Positions 24,827 through 33,090 of a DNA stretch of 64,000 nucleotides are shown piece after piece. The DNA is taken from positions 121,098 to 185,097 of the forward strand of contig JADKBS010000024.1 of the NCBI GenBank assembly GCA_016714985.1, given 5' to 3'. Both the position numbers and the translations under genes were made by a program. Origin of the DNA: Saprospiraceae bacterium (GTDB lineage: Bacteria; Bacteroidota; Bacteroidia; Chitinophagales; Saprospiraceae). Below the pieces are notes generated by a model. The model had not been told where the DNA came from. It ran no database searches and saw only the letters and a list, made by a program, of their open reading frames with translations. Within the stretch, counting starts at the first letter, position 1, and the number at the start of each line of letters is the position of its first letter.

Positions 24827-25657
24827 TCACTCCAGTTTCTTCGAATCGCCCAGCTCCTTCAATGAAGGATTGTTCAATAAAACCTGCATCTCCTCAATAG
24901 CCGTTTCATTGAGTATTTGCAGGCGTTGTTCTTTGTCACAGCCCCATTTGAGTAGGCGGCCGTTCAGGCTTTGGAGGTTCGACAGCACCAGCAGTTGCTC
25001 GTGCGTGGCGTGGTCACGGATGTTTCCCTTTGCGTCGGGGTTTTGAAGCCGCCAATCCTTAGCCGTCATGCCGAACAGCGCCAAGTTGAGCAAATCGGCC
25101 TCCGTTGCCATCACCAGCCCCTCTTTGTCCGTTCTTTGGAGGAGTGGCGGCACGAGGTGCTGCCTAACGGCCTCCGTGTGGATGCGGTAATTGGCGCTCG
25201 CCATGATGCGGCGCACGTTCCAGTCGAGGTCAGTTTCCGCCTCTTTTAGCCGTTGGAACTCTTTGAGCACGTAAAGCCTGAACACAGGACTGAGCCATGA
25301 ACAGAATTCCAAAGCAATGTCTTGATGGGCATAAGTGCCGCCGCCGTAGCGCCCCGCTTTTGAAAGGATTCCAATGGCATTGGTGGCGTCAACCCACTTC
25401 TTTGGCGTCAGGTTGAAGTTGTTCAAGCCAGCCTCCGTTTTAAAGGTCACGAATTCGTGACCTTTAAAATCGGGATTGTGCAATTGCTCCCACACGCCTA
25501 GGAATTCCACGGTATTGCGGTTGCGCATCCAAGAATAAATCATCACATCGTCGCCGAAGCGATTGGCAATGTCGGTCAACGAAATGTATTCTTCCTTGTC
25601 AACGGACAGCAGGGTAATATCCGAACCATCCACTTGTATGATTTGCCTTTTTGCCAT
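24827..25657 (-). CDS. KilA-N domain protein
   Basis: The 276-residue protein carries a KilA-N DNA-binding domain in residues 15-130 (EYISLTDIANRFGDD, GVWEQLHNPDF, WVDATNAIGILSKAGRYGGG, HQDIALEFCSWLSPVF) and a conserved helical C-terminal half (ADLLNLALFGMTAKDWR, NIRDHATHEQLLVLSNL). KilA-N domains come from phages and large DNA viruses but are common as single genes in Bacteroidota chromosomes. A full-length paralogue lies at 58051-58881. A 32-bp perfect palindrome lies inside this gene (25438-25469). Confidence 0.85.
   Translation of the reverse strand: MAKRQIIQVDGSDITLLSVDKEEYISLTDIANRFGDDVMIYSWMRNRNTVEFLGVWEQLHNPDFKGHEFVTFKTEAGLNNFNLTPKKWVDATNAIGILSKAGRYGGGTYAHQDIALEFCSWLSPVFRLYVLKEFQRLKEAETDLDWNVRRIMASANYRIHTEAVRQHLVPPLLQRTDKEGLVMATEADLLNLALFGMTAKDWRLQNPDAKGNIRDHATHEQLLVLSNLQSLNGRLLKWGCDKEQRLQILNETAIEEMQVLLNNPSLKELGDSKKLE
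25438..25469. repeat. 32-bp perfect palindrome inside the KilA-N coding region
   Basis: The half-site TTTTAAAGGTCACGAA is followed immediately by its exact complement, centred on GAATTC. It encodes DFKGHEFVTFK in the middle of the KilA-N domain. The paralogue at 58051 lacks it. Confidence 0.9.
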
Positions 25658-25701
25658 GTACTTGTTTTGGCGGTAAAACTAATGAATGGCATGACAAGAT
25701 T

Positions 25702-25727
25702 TAAACGCATCAATTTTGATGCGTTTA
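25702..25727. terminator. Hairpin between the phosphoesterase and KilA-N genes
   Basis: TAAACGCATCA / TGATGCGTTTA with a 4-base loop lies just beyond the 3' end of the phosphoesterase gene. There is no T run, so termination is plausible but not certain. Confidence 0.5.
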
Positions 25728-25743
25728 GGTTTGGCCCGCTGTT

Positions 25744-28500
25744 TCAATTCTTCCCCTGCTGCTCATAAAACCACTTCCGCTGCTCCCCCTCGTCGTCCAG
25801 CTTCGGCCCCTGCTTGATTTTCTCCCAATTGAATGTCTTGTGGTAAATGTCCATCGCCTTCTGCGGGTCGAAAATGCGAGCGTCCACTGGCTCCAGTGTA
25901 TAGGGCGTGTAGTCCGGTTTATCGGTGAAAAAATCGGTGAGGAGGCTGGCTGTCAGGTCGTAGTGGTTGACGAAACCAGCATCGGTCAGCGTGTAAATCA
26001 GCCGCAACAGGCTGCCGAAATTGGCGTGGGTGTGCGACACGTAGCCCCGTTTCACATAAGGCCCGGCCATGAGCAGCACCGAGCGGTGGGCATCCACATG
26101 GTCAATACCGCCCTGAGGGTCGTCCTCGGTCACCACCACGAGCATGTTCTTCCAGTAGGGCGTCCGGCTGAGGAAGTGCAGCAGCCTGCCCAGCGCCAGG
26201 TCGTTGTCGGACATATAGCTTTCGAGGTAGGGGTAGCCCTCCGTCGGGCGTGGGCCGGAGCCGTGGTCGTTGGGCAGGATGATGGTCAGCACATCCGGCA
26301 TCGAATCCTTGCCGCTGCCCCATTTCGCCATGAACTCCTCCTCGAACTTGTCCATGCGGAACTGGTCGGGCACATTGGTATTGTAGCCGGGATAGGTGAA
26401 ACTCGTTCGGTCAAAAAGCACCTTCGGCATCGGGTAAACGACCGAGTGCCGTGCGCCGAAAAGCGTATCGAACTTCTCCTCCGACGGCTCGGTGTATTCG
26501 TTGGCTTCGCCAAAATTGTAGTAGGTCACGCCGTCCCGTGCGAGGTTTTCCCAGATACCGCCCCGTTCATTGTAGTCCTCGGGGTCTTGTGCGCCTGTGG
26601 TGCGGGGGAAGCGGCGGCCCGGTGCGCTGCTGAACGGCTTGTGGTCGGCACTGGTCTGCGAGTTCACCTCTACGTACTCGTTCGGGATGGTGCCGACCAT
26701 CCATTTATGGCCGTGGATGCTGGCATCGCTGTCGCAATAGAAATTGTCGCTGGCGGCCCATTGCTGCGCAATTTTCAAGTGGTTGGGCATGATGTCGGCC
26801 TTCGCCACGGCGGGCGAGCCGTCCTTGTTCGCTGGCACGTCCACGTCGTTCCCGAAGCGGGCAATGGTCGGGTCGCCCTTGGCCTGCGGCAGTTGGCCGA
26901 ACACCTCATCGTAGGTGCGGTTCTCCTTGGTCACATAGACGATGTGCTTGATGGGGCTTTCCCGCAGGCCGGGCAGCACGGGAAGCGGGTTTTTGCCGTC
27001 ATCCACGACGGGCACTTCCCGGAAGGTGTTTTTCAAAACTTGCTGGGTGTAATTGGCAAGCGTGGCGGCGTCTGGCACATCAATTATTTGGAAAATGCCC
27101 AACTGGATGTCGCCGATGTACGCGCCTTGCGGCGGGTCAATGAAGCCCTTGCCTCCGTTTGGGCCAGCGCCGTAACCACGGGCGGAAGTGACGAATATTT
27201 GCTTGCCATCGGGCGAAACTTTCACCCTTGACGGCATCCAGCCCGTTGGGATATAGCCCTTTACTTTACGTTTTTTAGTGTCAATCACGGCCACGGCGTT
27301 CAGGCTGAGGCAAGCGACGTACAGCGTCTTTTCATCGGGCGAAAGCGCCACGCCGAAGGGCATGATGCCCCGGTAATGGTCGAGGGTTTTGTGAAATTTG
27401 AGCGGAATGTCTTTTACTACCTTCTGTTTTTTGAGGTCAAAAACCGAAATCAAGTCGTTCTGCGAATTGGAAATATAGGCAAAGCGGCTGCCCACCGCCA
27501 CCGAGTTCGGGTGCGCCCCGCCGACGATTTCGCCCTCTTCTTCCTCCTCCTCGTTCTCGAATTCATCGCCGATTTGCAGGCCGGTCTTGAACTTGCCCGT
27601 CACCGTGTTTTTGTCCAAATCCACCGTCCAGATGCTCATCGCCCGCTCGTCCAGCGGGCTGCCGAGGCCGGGGATTTTCCGGCCATCGGAGTAGGTCGTG
27701 CCCTCCTCCGCTTCCTTCGAGGGGTAGCCGTAAGCAGGCACTTCGAGGCCCATTTTGCCAATGTTTTCAGGTGTCAAGCCCGGCACGAGTGGGTAGTCGA
27801 AGATGCCGACGTTTGCCACGAAAGCGGTCTTGCCATCCGGCGAAATAGCAATGCCGAACGGGATTCGCCCGACGGGGATGCTGGCGATGACGGCTCCCCC
27901 TTTAGCGGGCTGGGGGGTTAAATCCAATTTTATCAAACGGTTGTTGCCCCGGTCGAGGGCGAGGAGGTGGTTGCGCTTTTTATCCAAGACCAAATCCGTT
28001 ACGTAGCTGTCCTCAAAATTTTTCCCAGAAAATTTACCGTTCAAGCTGATTGTCAACAAGTTGCGGTTGTTCTCCACATCGAGCAGCACGACCGTTCCTT
28101 TGTCGCCGCCGGAGAGCCAGGCCGTTTTGCCGTCAGGCAGGTAGGCAATGCCCATGCAGGAGGAGCCCTCCAAGACCGGGGGAATGGCCTTGTCGTAGCT
28201 CGGCATCCGCACGGGCCGGTCGGGATGGCGCAGGTCAATTTTGGTGACCACGTCGTTGTGCAGCACGAGCGCCGTCTGCCCATCGGGACTGATGGCCAGG
28301 CCGTAGGGCGCACGGGTGATGGGTATTGCCTTGCCCGCTGGGGTCACGTAGCGACCGCTTGGCAGTACGGAGTAGCCTTTCGGGTCAATCTTGCAGAATT
28401 CCGCTGCGCCGGGCACTTGGTAGGTGGTGACGATTTTTTGGGAGAAAATGGGATGGGAAATAAGCAGAATGGCAGCAAGTAACAGTGTAGTGTTTTTCAT
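25744..28500 (-). CDS. YncE-type beta-propeller/phosphoesterase bifunctional secreted protein
   Basis: From the ATG of MKNTTLLLAAILLISHPIFS (signal peptide) the protein has 918 residues; longer starts up to 28608 lack a signal peptide. Residues 40-470 form a beta-propeller (APYGLAISPDGQTALVLHND, IPFGIAISPDGKTAFVANVG, FGVALSPDEKTLYVACLS), interrupted by an acidic run of Glu near residue 335. Residues 530-880 form a PF04185-type phosphoesterase domain (IVYVTKENRTYDEVFGQLP, SDASIHGHKWMVG, TEDDPQGGIDHVDAHRS). It lacks the lipoprotein cysteine of its paralogue at 18535-20958. It is probably a periplasmic or surface phosphatase; upstream GGTTA boxes in phase with a -7 element suggest phosphate control. 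Confidence 0.85.
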   Translation of the reverse strand: MKNTTLLLAAILLISHPIFSQKIVTTYQVPGAAEFCKIDPKGYSVLPSGRYVTPAGKAIPITRAPYGLAISPDGQTALVLHNDVVTKIDLRHPDRPVRMPSYDKAIPPVLEGSSCMGIAYLPDGKTAWLSGGDKGTVVLLDVENNRNLLTISLNGKFSGKNFEDSYVTDLVLDKKRNHLLALDRGNNRLIKLDLTPQPAKGGAVIASIPVGRIPFGIAISPDGKTAFVANVGIFDYPLVPGLTPENIGKMGLEVPAYGYPSKEAEEGTTYSDGRKIPGLGSPLDERAMSIWTVDLDKNTVTGKFKTGLQIGDEFENEEEEEEGEIVGGAHPNSVAVGSRFAYISNSQNDLISVFDLKKQKVVKDIPLKFHKTLDHYRGIMPFGVALSPDEKTLYVACLSLNAVAVIDTKKRKVKGYIPTGWMPSRVKVSPDGKQIFVTSARGYGAGPNGGKGFIDPPQGAYIGDIQLGIFQIIDVPDAATLANYTQQVLKNTFREVPVVDDGKNPLPVLPGLRESPIKHIVYVTKENRTYDEVFGQLPQAKGDPTIARFGNDVDVPANKDGSPAVAKADIMPNHLKIAQQWAASDNFYCDSDASIHGHKWMVGTIPNEYVEVNSQTSADHKPFSSAPGRRFPRTTGAQDPEDYNERGGIWENLARDGVTYYNFGEANEYTEPSEEKFDTLFGARHSVVYPMPKVLFDRTSFTYPGYNTNVPDQFRMDKFEEEFMAKWGSGKDSMPDVLTIILPNDHGSGPRPTEGYPYLESYMSDNDLALGRLLHFLSRTPYWKNMLVVVTEDDPQGGIDHVDAHRSVLLMAGPYVKRGYVSHTHANFGSLLRLIYTLTDAGFVNHYDLTASLLTDFFTDKPDYTPYTLEPVDARIFDPQKAMDIYHKTFNWEKIKQGPKLDDEGEQRKWFYEQQGKN

Positions 28501-28521
28501 AAATGGTTGTTGATTGGCGGG

Positions 28522-28578
28522 TAAAGGTAGGGCGGGGATGGGCTGCAAGAAGACTTTCAAGTTTATTTTTGGGTTAAA
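28522..28578 (-). promoter_or_regulatory. Pho-box-like promoter of the phosphoesterase gene
   Basis: On the minus strand TACCTTTA (28522-28529, one base off TAnnTTTG) is followed upstream by a 16-bp spacer and then by 11-bp units at 28546 (degenerate), 28557 (GTTTATT) and 28568 (GGTTAAA). The spacer and phase are the same as at the SusC and giant esterase promoters. Confidence 0.6.
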
Positions 28579-28597
28579 TCGGCGGCAACTATATTTG
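28567..28597 (+). promoter_or_regulatory. Promoter of the DUF3052-like gene
   Basis: TATATTTG (28590-28597) is a full -7 match; TTTTG at 28567-28571 lies 18 bp upstream as a -33 element. The start codon is at 28624. Confidence 0.65.
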
Positions 28598-28623
28598 CCG
28601 AATAACACAAAAAATTAGATTTC

Positions 28624-29079
28624 ATGGACGCCATTTTCAAAAAGCTCAACTACAAAGACCAGCCCATCATCCACGTACTGAACGCCCCAGGTTCCTTTGC
28701 AGGCTGCCTGCATTTTATGGAACCCTTGGCTACGGTGAAGCACCAAATTGGCGAAGCCGATGCCATTGAATTCGTCATCGTATTTGCGATTAATCAGGCC
28801 GAGGTAGATGCCGCTGTCCACGCCATTTGCCCAAAGTTGAGGGGTGATGCCGTGGTTTGGATGTGCTACCCCAAGGGCAGTTCCAAGCGCTACAAATGTG
28901 AGTTCAACCGCGATACGGGTTGGCAGGTCTTTGGGCAATATGGCATGGAAGGCGTGCGCATGGTAGCCATTGACGAGGACTGGAGCGCTTTGCGGTTCCG
29001 CAAGGTTGAATTCATCAAAAACTTCACCCGCCAGTTCGGTGCCTTGTCAGATAAGGGGAAAGAGCGGGCTGGGCAATAA
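28624..29079 (+). CDS. DUF3052-like conserved protein
   Basis: The 151-residue cytosolic protein has the pattern of small proteins annotated DUF3052: an N-terminal LNYKDQPIIHVLNAP, the central WMCYPKGSSKRYKCEFNRD and the C-terminal VAIDEDWSALRFRKVEFI. No catalytic residues are known for the family. It has its own good promoter and is followed after 39 bases by a second small conserved gene, so the two may be cotranscribed. Confidence 0.75.
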   Translation: MDAIFKKLNYKDQPIIHVLNAPGSFAGCLHFMEPLATVKHQIGEADAIEFVIVFAINQAEVDAAVHAICPKLRGDAVVWMCYPKGSSKRYKCEFNRDTGWQVFGQYGMEGVRMVAIDEDWSALRFRKVEFIKNFTRQFGALSDKGKERAGQ

Positions 29080-29118
29080 ATCTGTGTATCAAAAATTCCA
29101 AGATAAAATCATTCAACC

Positions 29119-29514
29119 ATGGAAAAAGGAACAAAAGAAAACCCATGGCAGCTAAAGACTGCCCCCCTAACCGCCGAATACCAAATGTGGCGGGACAATG
29201 AAAAAGGCATCATCGTTTGCAAGGTTGGCTCCACCATCCTGCACTACGACCAGCGCTGCATCGAGGACACCGTGGCCATGCTCAAGGCGCACGGAGACTT
29301 CATGGAACTCGGTGCCGCCGACGAACAAAAAGAAGCAAAGCCTGGCACGGTCGAGGCATGGGGGCGTTCCCCAGAGAACCCCCTCGGCGGCTGGTACGGT
29401 CTGAAAAAAGGTTTCCGGGGCCGCTTCGGGATGTACGTGCCGCCCCTGCTCGAAGAACTGGGCTTGGTGGAACTGGAACATAACCCGAAGAACAACCGGG
29501 TGCGGGCAAAGTGA
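29119..29514 (+). CDS. Conserved small protein (DUF6855-like)
   Basis: The 131-residue protein has PWQLKTAPLTAEYQMWRD, a central VCKVGSTILHYD, and a strongly conserved-looking C-terminal half EAWGRSPENPLGGWYGLKKG followed by RGRFGMYVPPLLEELGL. I recall this pattern from small proteins of unknown function (DUF6855); the family name is from memory. It probably follows the DUF3052-like gene in one transcript. Confidence 0.7.
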   Translation: MEKGTKENPWQLKTAPLTAEYQMWRDNEKGIIVCKVGSTILHYDQRCIEDTVAMLKAHGDFMELGAADEQKEAKPGTVEAWGRSPENPLGGWYGLKKGFRGRFGMYVPPLLEELGLVELEHNPKNNRVRAK

Positions 29515-29533
29515 GCGGGAGCAGTCGGGCAAG

Positions 29534-30535
29534 CTAAACATTGCCCGACTGCCCGTATCTTCCCACGACCATTCTCAACACCGCCGCCGTCGAATCGGGG
29601 TAATCTACCTTAGCCACTGTATCATTGGCCAGCCACTCCCCTATTCTAACATGGTGTTTTTCCTTTAAACTTTTAATCACGGGCACACCCATTGCCCGAA
29701 GGGCAGCCGCATTGCATTGCTGCTCGTATTGCCCTTTCATGGGCACTACCATCAGTTTTTTTTCCAAGAACAGCGCCTCGGCGGGCGTCTCGAAACCTGC
29801 GCCGCAGAGGACGCCCCTACAAGTGGCCAAGCTGTGCAGAAATGCCTCGTTTTGAATGGGTTGCACAAAGATGTTCTCGGTTTGATAGGCTCTCTTCGTG
29901 TGCTTAGAAAAGACCTGCCAACGCACTAGCTTGAACTTGGCGAGTGTCTTCAAGATAAACAAATCGGCGTAGGCGGGCAGGTAAACGGTGTAATGACCCT
30001 CATCGCCAACCTTGAGGTCTCGCACCTGCTGTCGGATGATGGGCGTGAAAATGCCCTCGGCGTAGGCTTGGAAGTGGAAGCCATAGCTGTGCGTGACGGG
30101 TGCGTAGCGCTTCAGTACCGCCTTGCCAATCGGGTCGAATTTCGCCGGGCGGGGCGCTGCCTCGTGCAGCACTGCCGCTTGGTGGCTGAGGCCGATGCAG
30201 GTTTTCCGTTTGAGGAAACAGGCCCATGCGCTCACTGGCTCGAAGTCGGAAATGACGAGGTCGTAGTCGAGGATGGGCAGGCTGCGCACCTCCCGGATGA
30301 GGCGGAGCATATTGCTCTTGCGGTAGGTCTCCACCACGTCAACGCCGCCCTTCTTGCCAAAGATGAGGCTGAGGCCCTTGTATTGGTATTTAATGGGAAA
30401 CCCCAGTTCCACATCGGCTTGGATGCCGCTCACCAGCAAGTCCAGCTCGCCGTAGCGGGCCAGGATGGGCACTATGTCCCTTGCCCGGCTGATGTGGCCA
30501 TTGCCTGTACCCTGTATGGCATAGAGGATTTTCAT
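29534..30535 (-). CDS. MurG-like glycosyltransferase family protein
   Basis: The 333-residue protein starts at MKILYAIQGTGNGHISRARD, the classic N-terminal loop (GTGNGHxxRA) of GT-B enzymes of the MurG/GT28 type. The C-terminal half has LCGAGFETPAEALFLEKKLM and VVPMKGQYEQQCNAAAL, which match the nucleotide-sugar binding region. Many Bacteroidota have it annotated only as a glycosyltransferase. An upstream start at 30760 would cross the divergent gene and is rejected. It is divergent from an LpxH-like phosphoesterase; a role in envelope glycolipid synthesis is inference. Confidence 0.8.
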   Translation of the reverse strand: MKILYAIQGTGNGHISRARDIVPILARYGELDLLVSGIQADVELGFPIKYQYKGLSLIFGKKGGVDVVETYRKSNMLRLIREVRSLPILDYDLVISDFEPVSAWACFLKRKTCIGLSHQAAVLHEAAPRPAKFDPIGKAVLKRYAPVTHSYGFHFQAYAEGIFTPIIRQQVRDLKVGDEGHYTVYLPAYADLFILKTLAKFKLVRWQVFSKHTKRAYQTENIFVQPIQNEAFLHSLATCRGVLCGAGFETPAEALFLEKKLMVVPMKGQYEQQCNAAALRAMGVPVIKSLKEKHHVRIGEWLANDTVAKVDYPDSTAAVLRMVVGRYGQSGNV

Positions 30536-30693
30536 GGGGCAAAAGAAATGGCTATATCGCTCTTTGGCCACCCAAAAGGGTATTCTTAACCATTTTATAA
30601 TGTGGGCTTTATATATAATTAATATAGGGATTGGAATTTTACGGCTTAAAACAACAACTATGGACAATGACTTCTCCATAACCTGTTCAATAC

Positions 30694-31557
30694 ATGAAAA
30701 GAACGCTTGATATCTGCATCGTATCCGATGTACACCTCGGCACCTACGGCTGCCACGCAAAGGAACTACTGAACTACTTGAAGAGCATCAAACCAAAAGT
30801 GCTCATCCTCAACGGCGACTTCTTCGACATCTGGCAATTCAACAAAAAATGGTTCCCCGCCGAGCACGTGAAGGTCGTGCAACGCATCATGAAGATGGCG
30901 ATGGGCGGCACCAAGGTCTATTATATCACCGGCAACCACGACGACGCTCTGCGCCGCTACTCCGGTTTTTCCATTGGGAATATCCACCTGCGGGACAGCC
31001 TTTTGATACAAGTCAACGGCGAGCAACATTGGATTTTCCACGGCGACGTGTTCGACCTCGTCATCCAATACTCCCCGCTCCTCTCCAAGCTCGGCGGCCA
31101 CGGCTACGACTGGCTCATCCGCCTCAATCGCCTCGTGAACAAATGGCGGTCCATGATGGGCAAATCGAGGATGTCGTTTGCTGGTAAGGTAAAATCCAGG
31201 GTGAAAGAGGCCGTGAAATTCATCGGTGATTTCGAGGAGACGGCCATCCGAATGGCGAGGGAGAAGGGCTTTGGCTACGTGGTCTGTGGGCATATCCACC
31301 AGCCGCAAATCCGGCAAGGACAGGGCGTCACCTACCTCAATTCCGGCGACTGGGTGGAGAGCCTGACCTCCCTCGAATTCAATTTCGGCAAATGGAGCAT
31401 CTACGAGTACGATGAAGCTGATTTTGATTTGTCCAACCCAAAGCTCAATGTGAAGGAGGCTCACCACGACCTCGACGACGAGCAGGAAATGCAGGAGGAT
31501 GCTTCTTTAATGGATATTTTGGCAACGGTGACGGCTACCATGCAGCAGACCAAATGA
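30694..31557 (+). CDS. LpxH-like metallophosphoesterase (UDP-2,3-diacylglucosamine diphosphatase family)
   Basis: The 287-residue calcineurin-like phosphoesterase shows the metal motifs in order: DVHLG (residue 9), GDFFD (about 42), GNHD (about 77), HGDVFD (about 113) and GHIHQPQ (about 198). The spacing and the KWRSMMGKSRMSF insertion fit the LpxH-like family, which cleaves UDP-diacylglucosamine in lipid A synthesis; Bacteroidota members often have other roles. The C-terminus is an acidic tail. The 158-bp AT-rich gap to the divergent glycosyltransferase should hold both promoters. Confidence 0.8.
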   Translation: MKRTLDICIVSDVHLGTYGCHAKELLNYLKSIKPKVLILNGDFFDIWQFNKKWFPAEHVKVVQRIMKMAMGGTKVYYITGNHDDALRRYSGFSIGNIHLRDSLLIQVNGEQHWIFHGDVFDLVIQYSPLLSKLGGHGYDWLIRLNRLVNKWRSMMGKSRMSFAGKVKSRVKEAVKFIGDFEETAIRMAREKGFGYVVCGHIHQPQIRQGQGVTYLNSGDWVESLTSLEFNFGKWSIYEYDEADFDLSNPKLNVKEAHHDLDDEQEMQEDASLMDILATVTATMQQTK

Positions 31558-31799
31558 AATCACGGTACTTGTATTCCAACCTTTTCCAGCCACCCTTTCC
31601 GTTGTTTTTCCTTTGACAACCTGACCCCGAAAAACCGAGTGAACTTCACGGGCGAAACCCCGCAAAACTTGAGTACTGCACGCTTGATGGTGTTCAAGTC
31701 ACTGTTGCGGTATTGCAGGAAAATCCAAAACCAAGGTGCATCAGCTGTGGTAAAGACATGGCATTCATCAGCAATGGAAATGATTTTCGCCTTGGTTGT
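31558..31799. other. Intergenic region with a weak zinc-ribbon-like remnant
   Basis: No gene is evident. In one plus-strand frame ENPKPRCISCGKDMAFI, with C-x-x-C and a later GC, recalls the zinc ribbon of some transposases, but it has no proper start and no further homology. The genes on both sides end here, so the region is a convergent gap. Confidence 0.3.
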
Positions 31800-32918
31800 T
31801 TACAGTTCGCCAATCACCTCCTCCACCAGCCCAAACGACAGCGTCATGCCCGCTCCACCGAGGCCATTGAGGATGGTCACGCCCGGCTCCGGCTCGTGGT
31901 GGAACCAGTTTTTGCCATCCTTCATTTTGGCGTAAATACCGTGCCATGTCTCCGTAATCTGCGGTTTAGGCAGTCTGCAAAACGTTTCCAAGTATTTGAT
32001 AACCAATTCGTTGAGTTCCGAACGGTCGAAAGGGTCGAGGTGCAGGCCGTACTCGTGGGTGTCGCCAAGGGTGGCTTCACCAAACTGGTTTTGTGAAACG
32101 AGGACGTGGATGCCCCACTTCAAGTATTCTGGCATTTCCGCTTCAAAACGCTTGCGCAAGGCGGGCAGCGATGGCAGCTTTTCAAACGCCTTGTAGTGCG
32201 TGAGCGTCAGGCCAGCGCAGAGCGAGGCACCGAGTCGGGCGGGCTGTGCAGCCGTGCGCATCATTTGCAGCTTGCAGCGGGTGATGCCGCTGCTGGCGAA
32301 GGTCTGTGGGTACAGCGTCTCGAAGTCTTGGCCAGAGCAGATGAAAACCCGGTTGGCTTCGTGCCAGCGGCCATCGCCTGTGCGCACTTGGCCCGTACGC
32401 ACCTCTGTCACGGCCACACCGAAATGAAACTCCACACCATACTTTTGGGTGAAATAAGCGGGCAGCTTCGCAATGGCCTCCCGTGGGTCAACGATGATCT
32501 CATCGCTGCTCCAGAGCGCCCCTCGCAGCCCCTTCAGCACGGCCACGGCGGATTTGTCCCGAACTTGTTTTTTCAAAAGCAAAGAAACAGCGGGCCTAAG
32601 TACCTGATTTTCAGCCACAAATTCTTCCAGTACCGCCCACTCATCGTCGTGGTAGGCGAGGTGGAGCGAGCCGTTTTCGTTGTGCCAGATGCCCGCCTCC
32701 GTGCAGCTTTCTTTCCAGATGGCCCTGCTGCGCAAAGCGGTCTCGTACAGTTCCCCCGTCGGCTGCCCGATGGGCCACACCATGCCGAAATTGCGAACGC
32801 TGGCTCCAACGGCCTGTTGGCTGCGCTCGAAGACGGTCACTTTATACCCACGGATGGCAAGCGCCCGTGCCGTTGCGAGGCCGACGATGCCTGCGCCGAT
32901 TACGATGGCTGATTTCAT
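31800..32918 (-). CDS. FAD-dependent oxidoreductase of phosphonate operons (TIGR03364-like)
   Basis: The 372-residue DAO-type flavoenzyme has the dinucleotide motif GAGIVGLATARALAIRG (residues 8-24) and the segment GASVRNFGMVWPIGQP (about 38-53), which is the signature of the TIGR03364 group found in phosphonate degradation clusters. Related enzymes oxidatively deaminate 2-aminoethylphosphonate or its N-methyl form to phosphonoacetaldehyde. It is the last gene of the row phnZ, HAD, DUF5690, FAD oxidoreductase; a repeat of about 150 bp separates it from the transporter. Together with the HAD hydrolase it could give a complete aminoalkylphosphonate to phosphate route. Confidence 0.85.
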   Translation of the reverse strand: MKSAIVIGAGIVGLATARALAIRGYKVTVFERSQQAVGASVRNFGMVWPIGQPTGELYETALRSRAIWKESCTEAGIWHNENGSLHLAYHDDEWAVLEEFVAENQVLRPAVSLLLKKQVRDKSAVAVLKGLRGALWSSDEIIVDPREAIAKLPAYFTQKYGVEFHFGVAVTEVRTGQVRTGDGRWHEANRVFICSGQDFETLYPQTFASSGITRCKLQMMRTAAQPARLGASLCAGLTLTHYKAFEKLPSLPALRKRFEAEMPEYLKWGIHVLVSQNQFGEATLGDTHEYGLHLDPFDRSELNELVIKYLETFCRLPKPQITETWHGIYAKMKDGKNWFHHEPEPGVTILNGLGGAGMTLSFGLVEEVIGEL

Positions 32919-32926
32919 TTTATTGG

Positions 32927-33090
32927 TTTTGATTGACGATTAATAGCTTACATGATTGATGATGTGAAGTAAGAAGTTTGATTTTTTTGATGGGCGACGT
33001 AGCGTGCTGCCCATTAACCATCTTAAACTTTTCAAATCGTTCATTCAATTAACAATCATGTATTCATGTAATCATCAATCGTCAATCAGT
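32927..33090. repeat. Palindromic repeat with TGATTGACGATT words
   Basis: TGATTGACGATTAAT at 32930 is mirrored by ATCGTCAATCA ending at about 33088; inside are CATGATTGATGATG and ATTCATGTAATCATCAATCG words. A diverged copy lies at 37459-37702 (shared stretch GATGTAAGAAGTTTGATTT-like). The right end overlaps the last codons of the DUF5690 gene. Confidence 0.7.

Noticed and set aside
25840..27231. A 463-codon plus-strand frame opposite the phosphoesterase gene
   Set aside because: It is antisense to a clear phosphoesterase, with His/Val-rich sequence and no domain.
31639..31799. A small plus-strand gene with a zinc ribbon
   Set aside because: Only one C-x-x-C is visible, the frames that contain it run into the antisense of the flavoenzyme gene, and there is no promoter; listed as a remnant at most.
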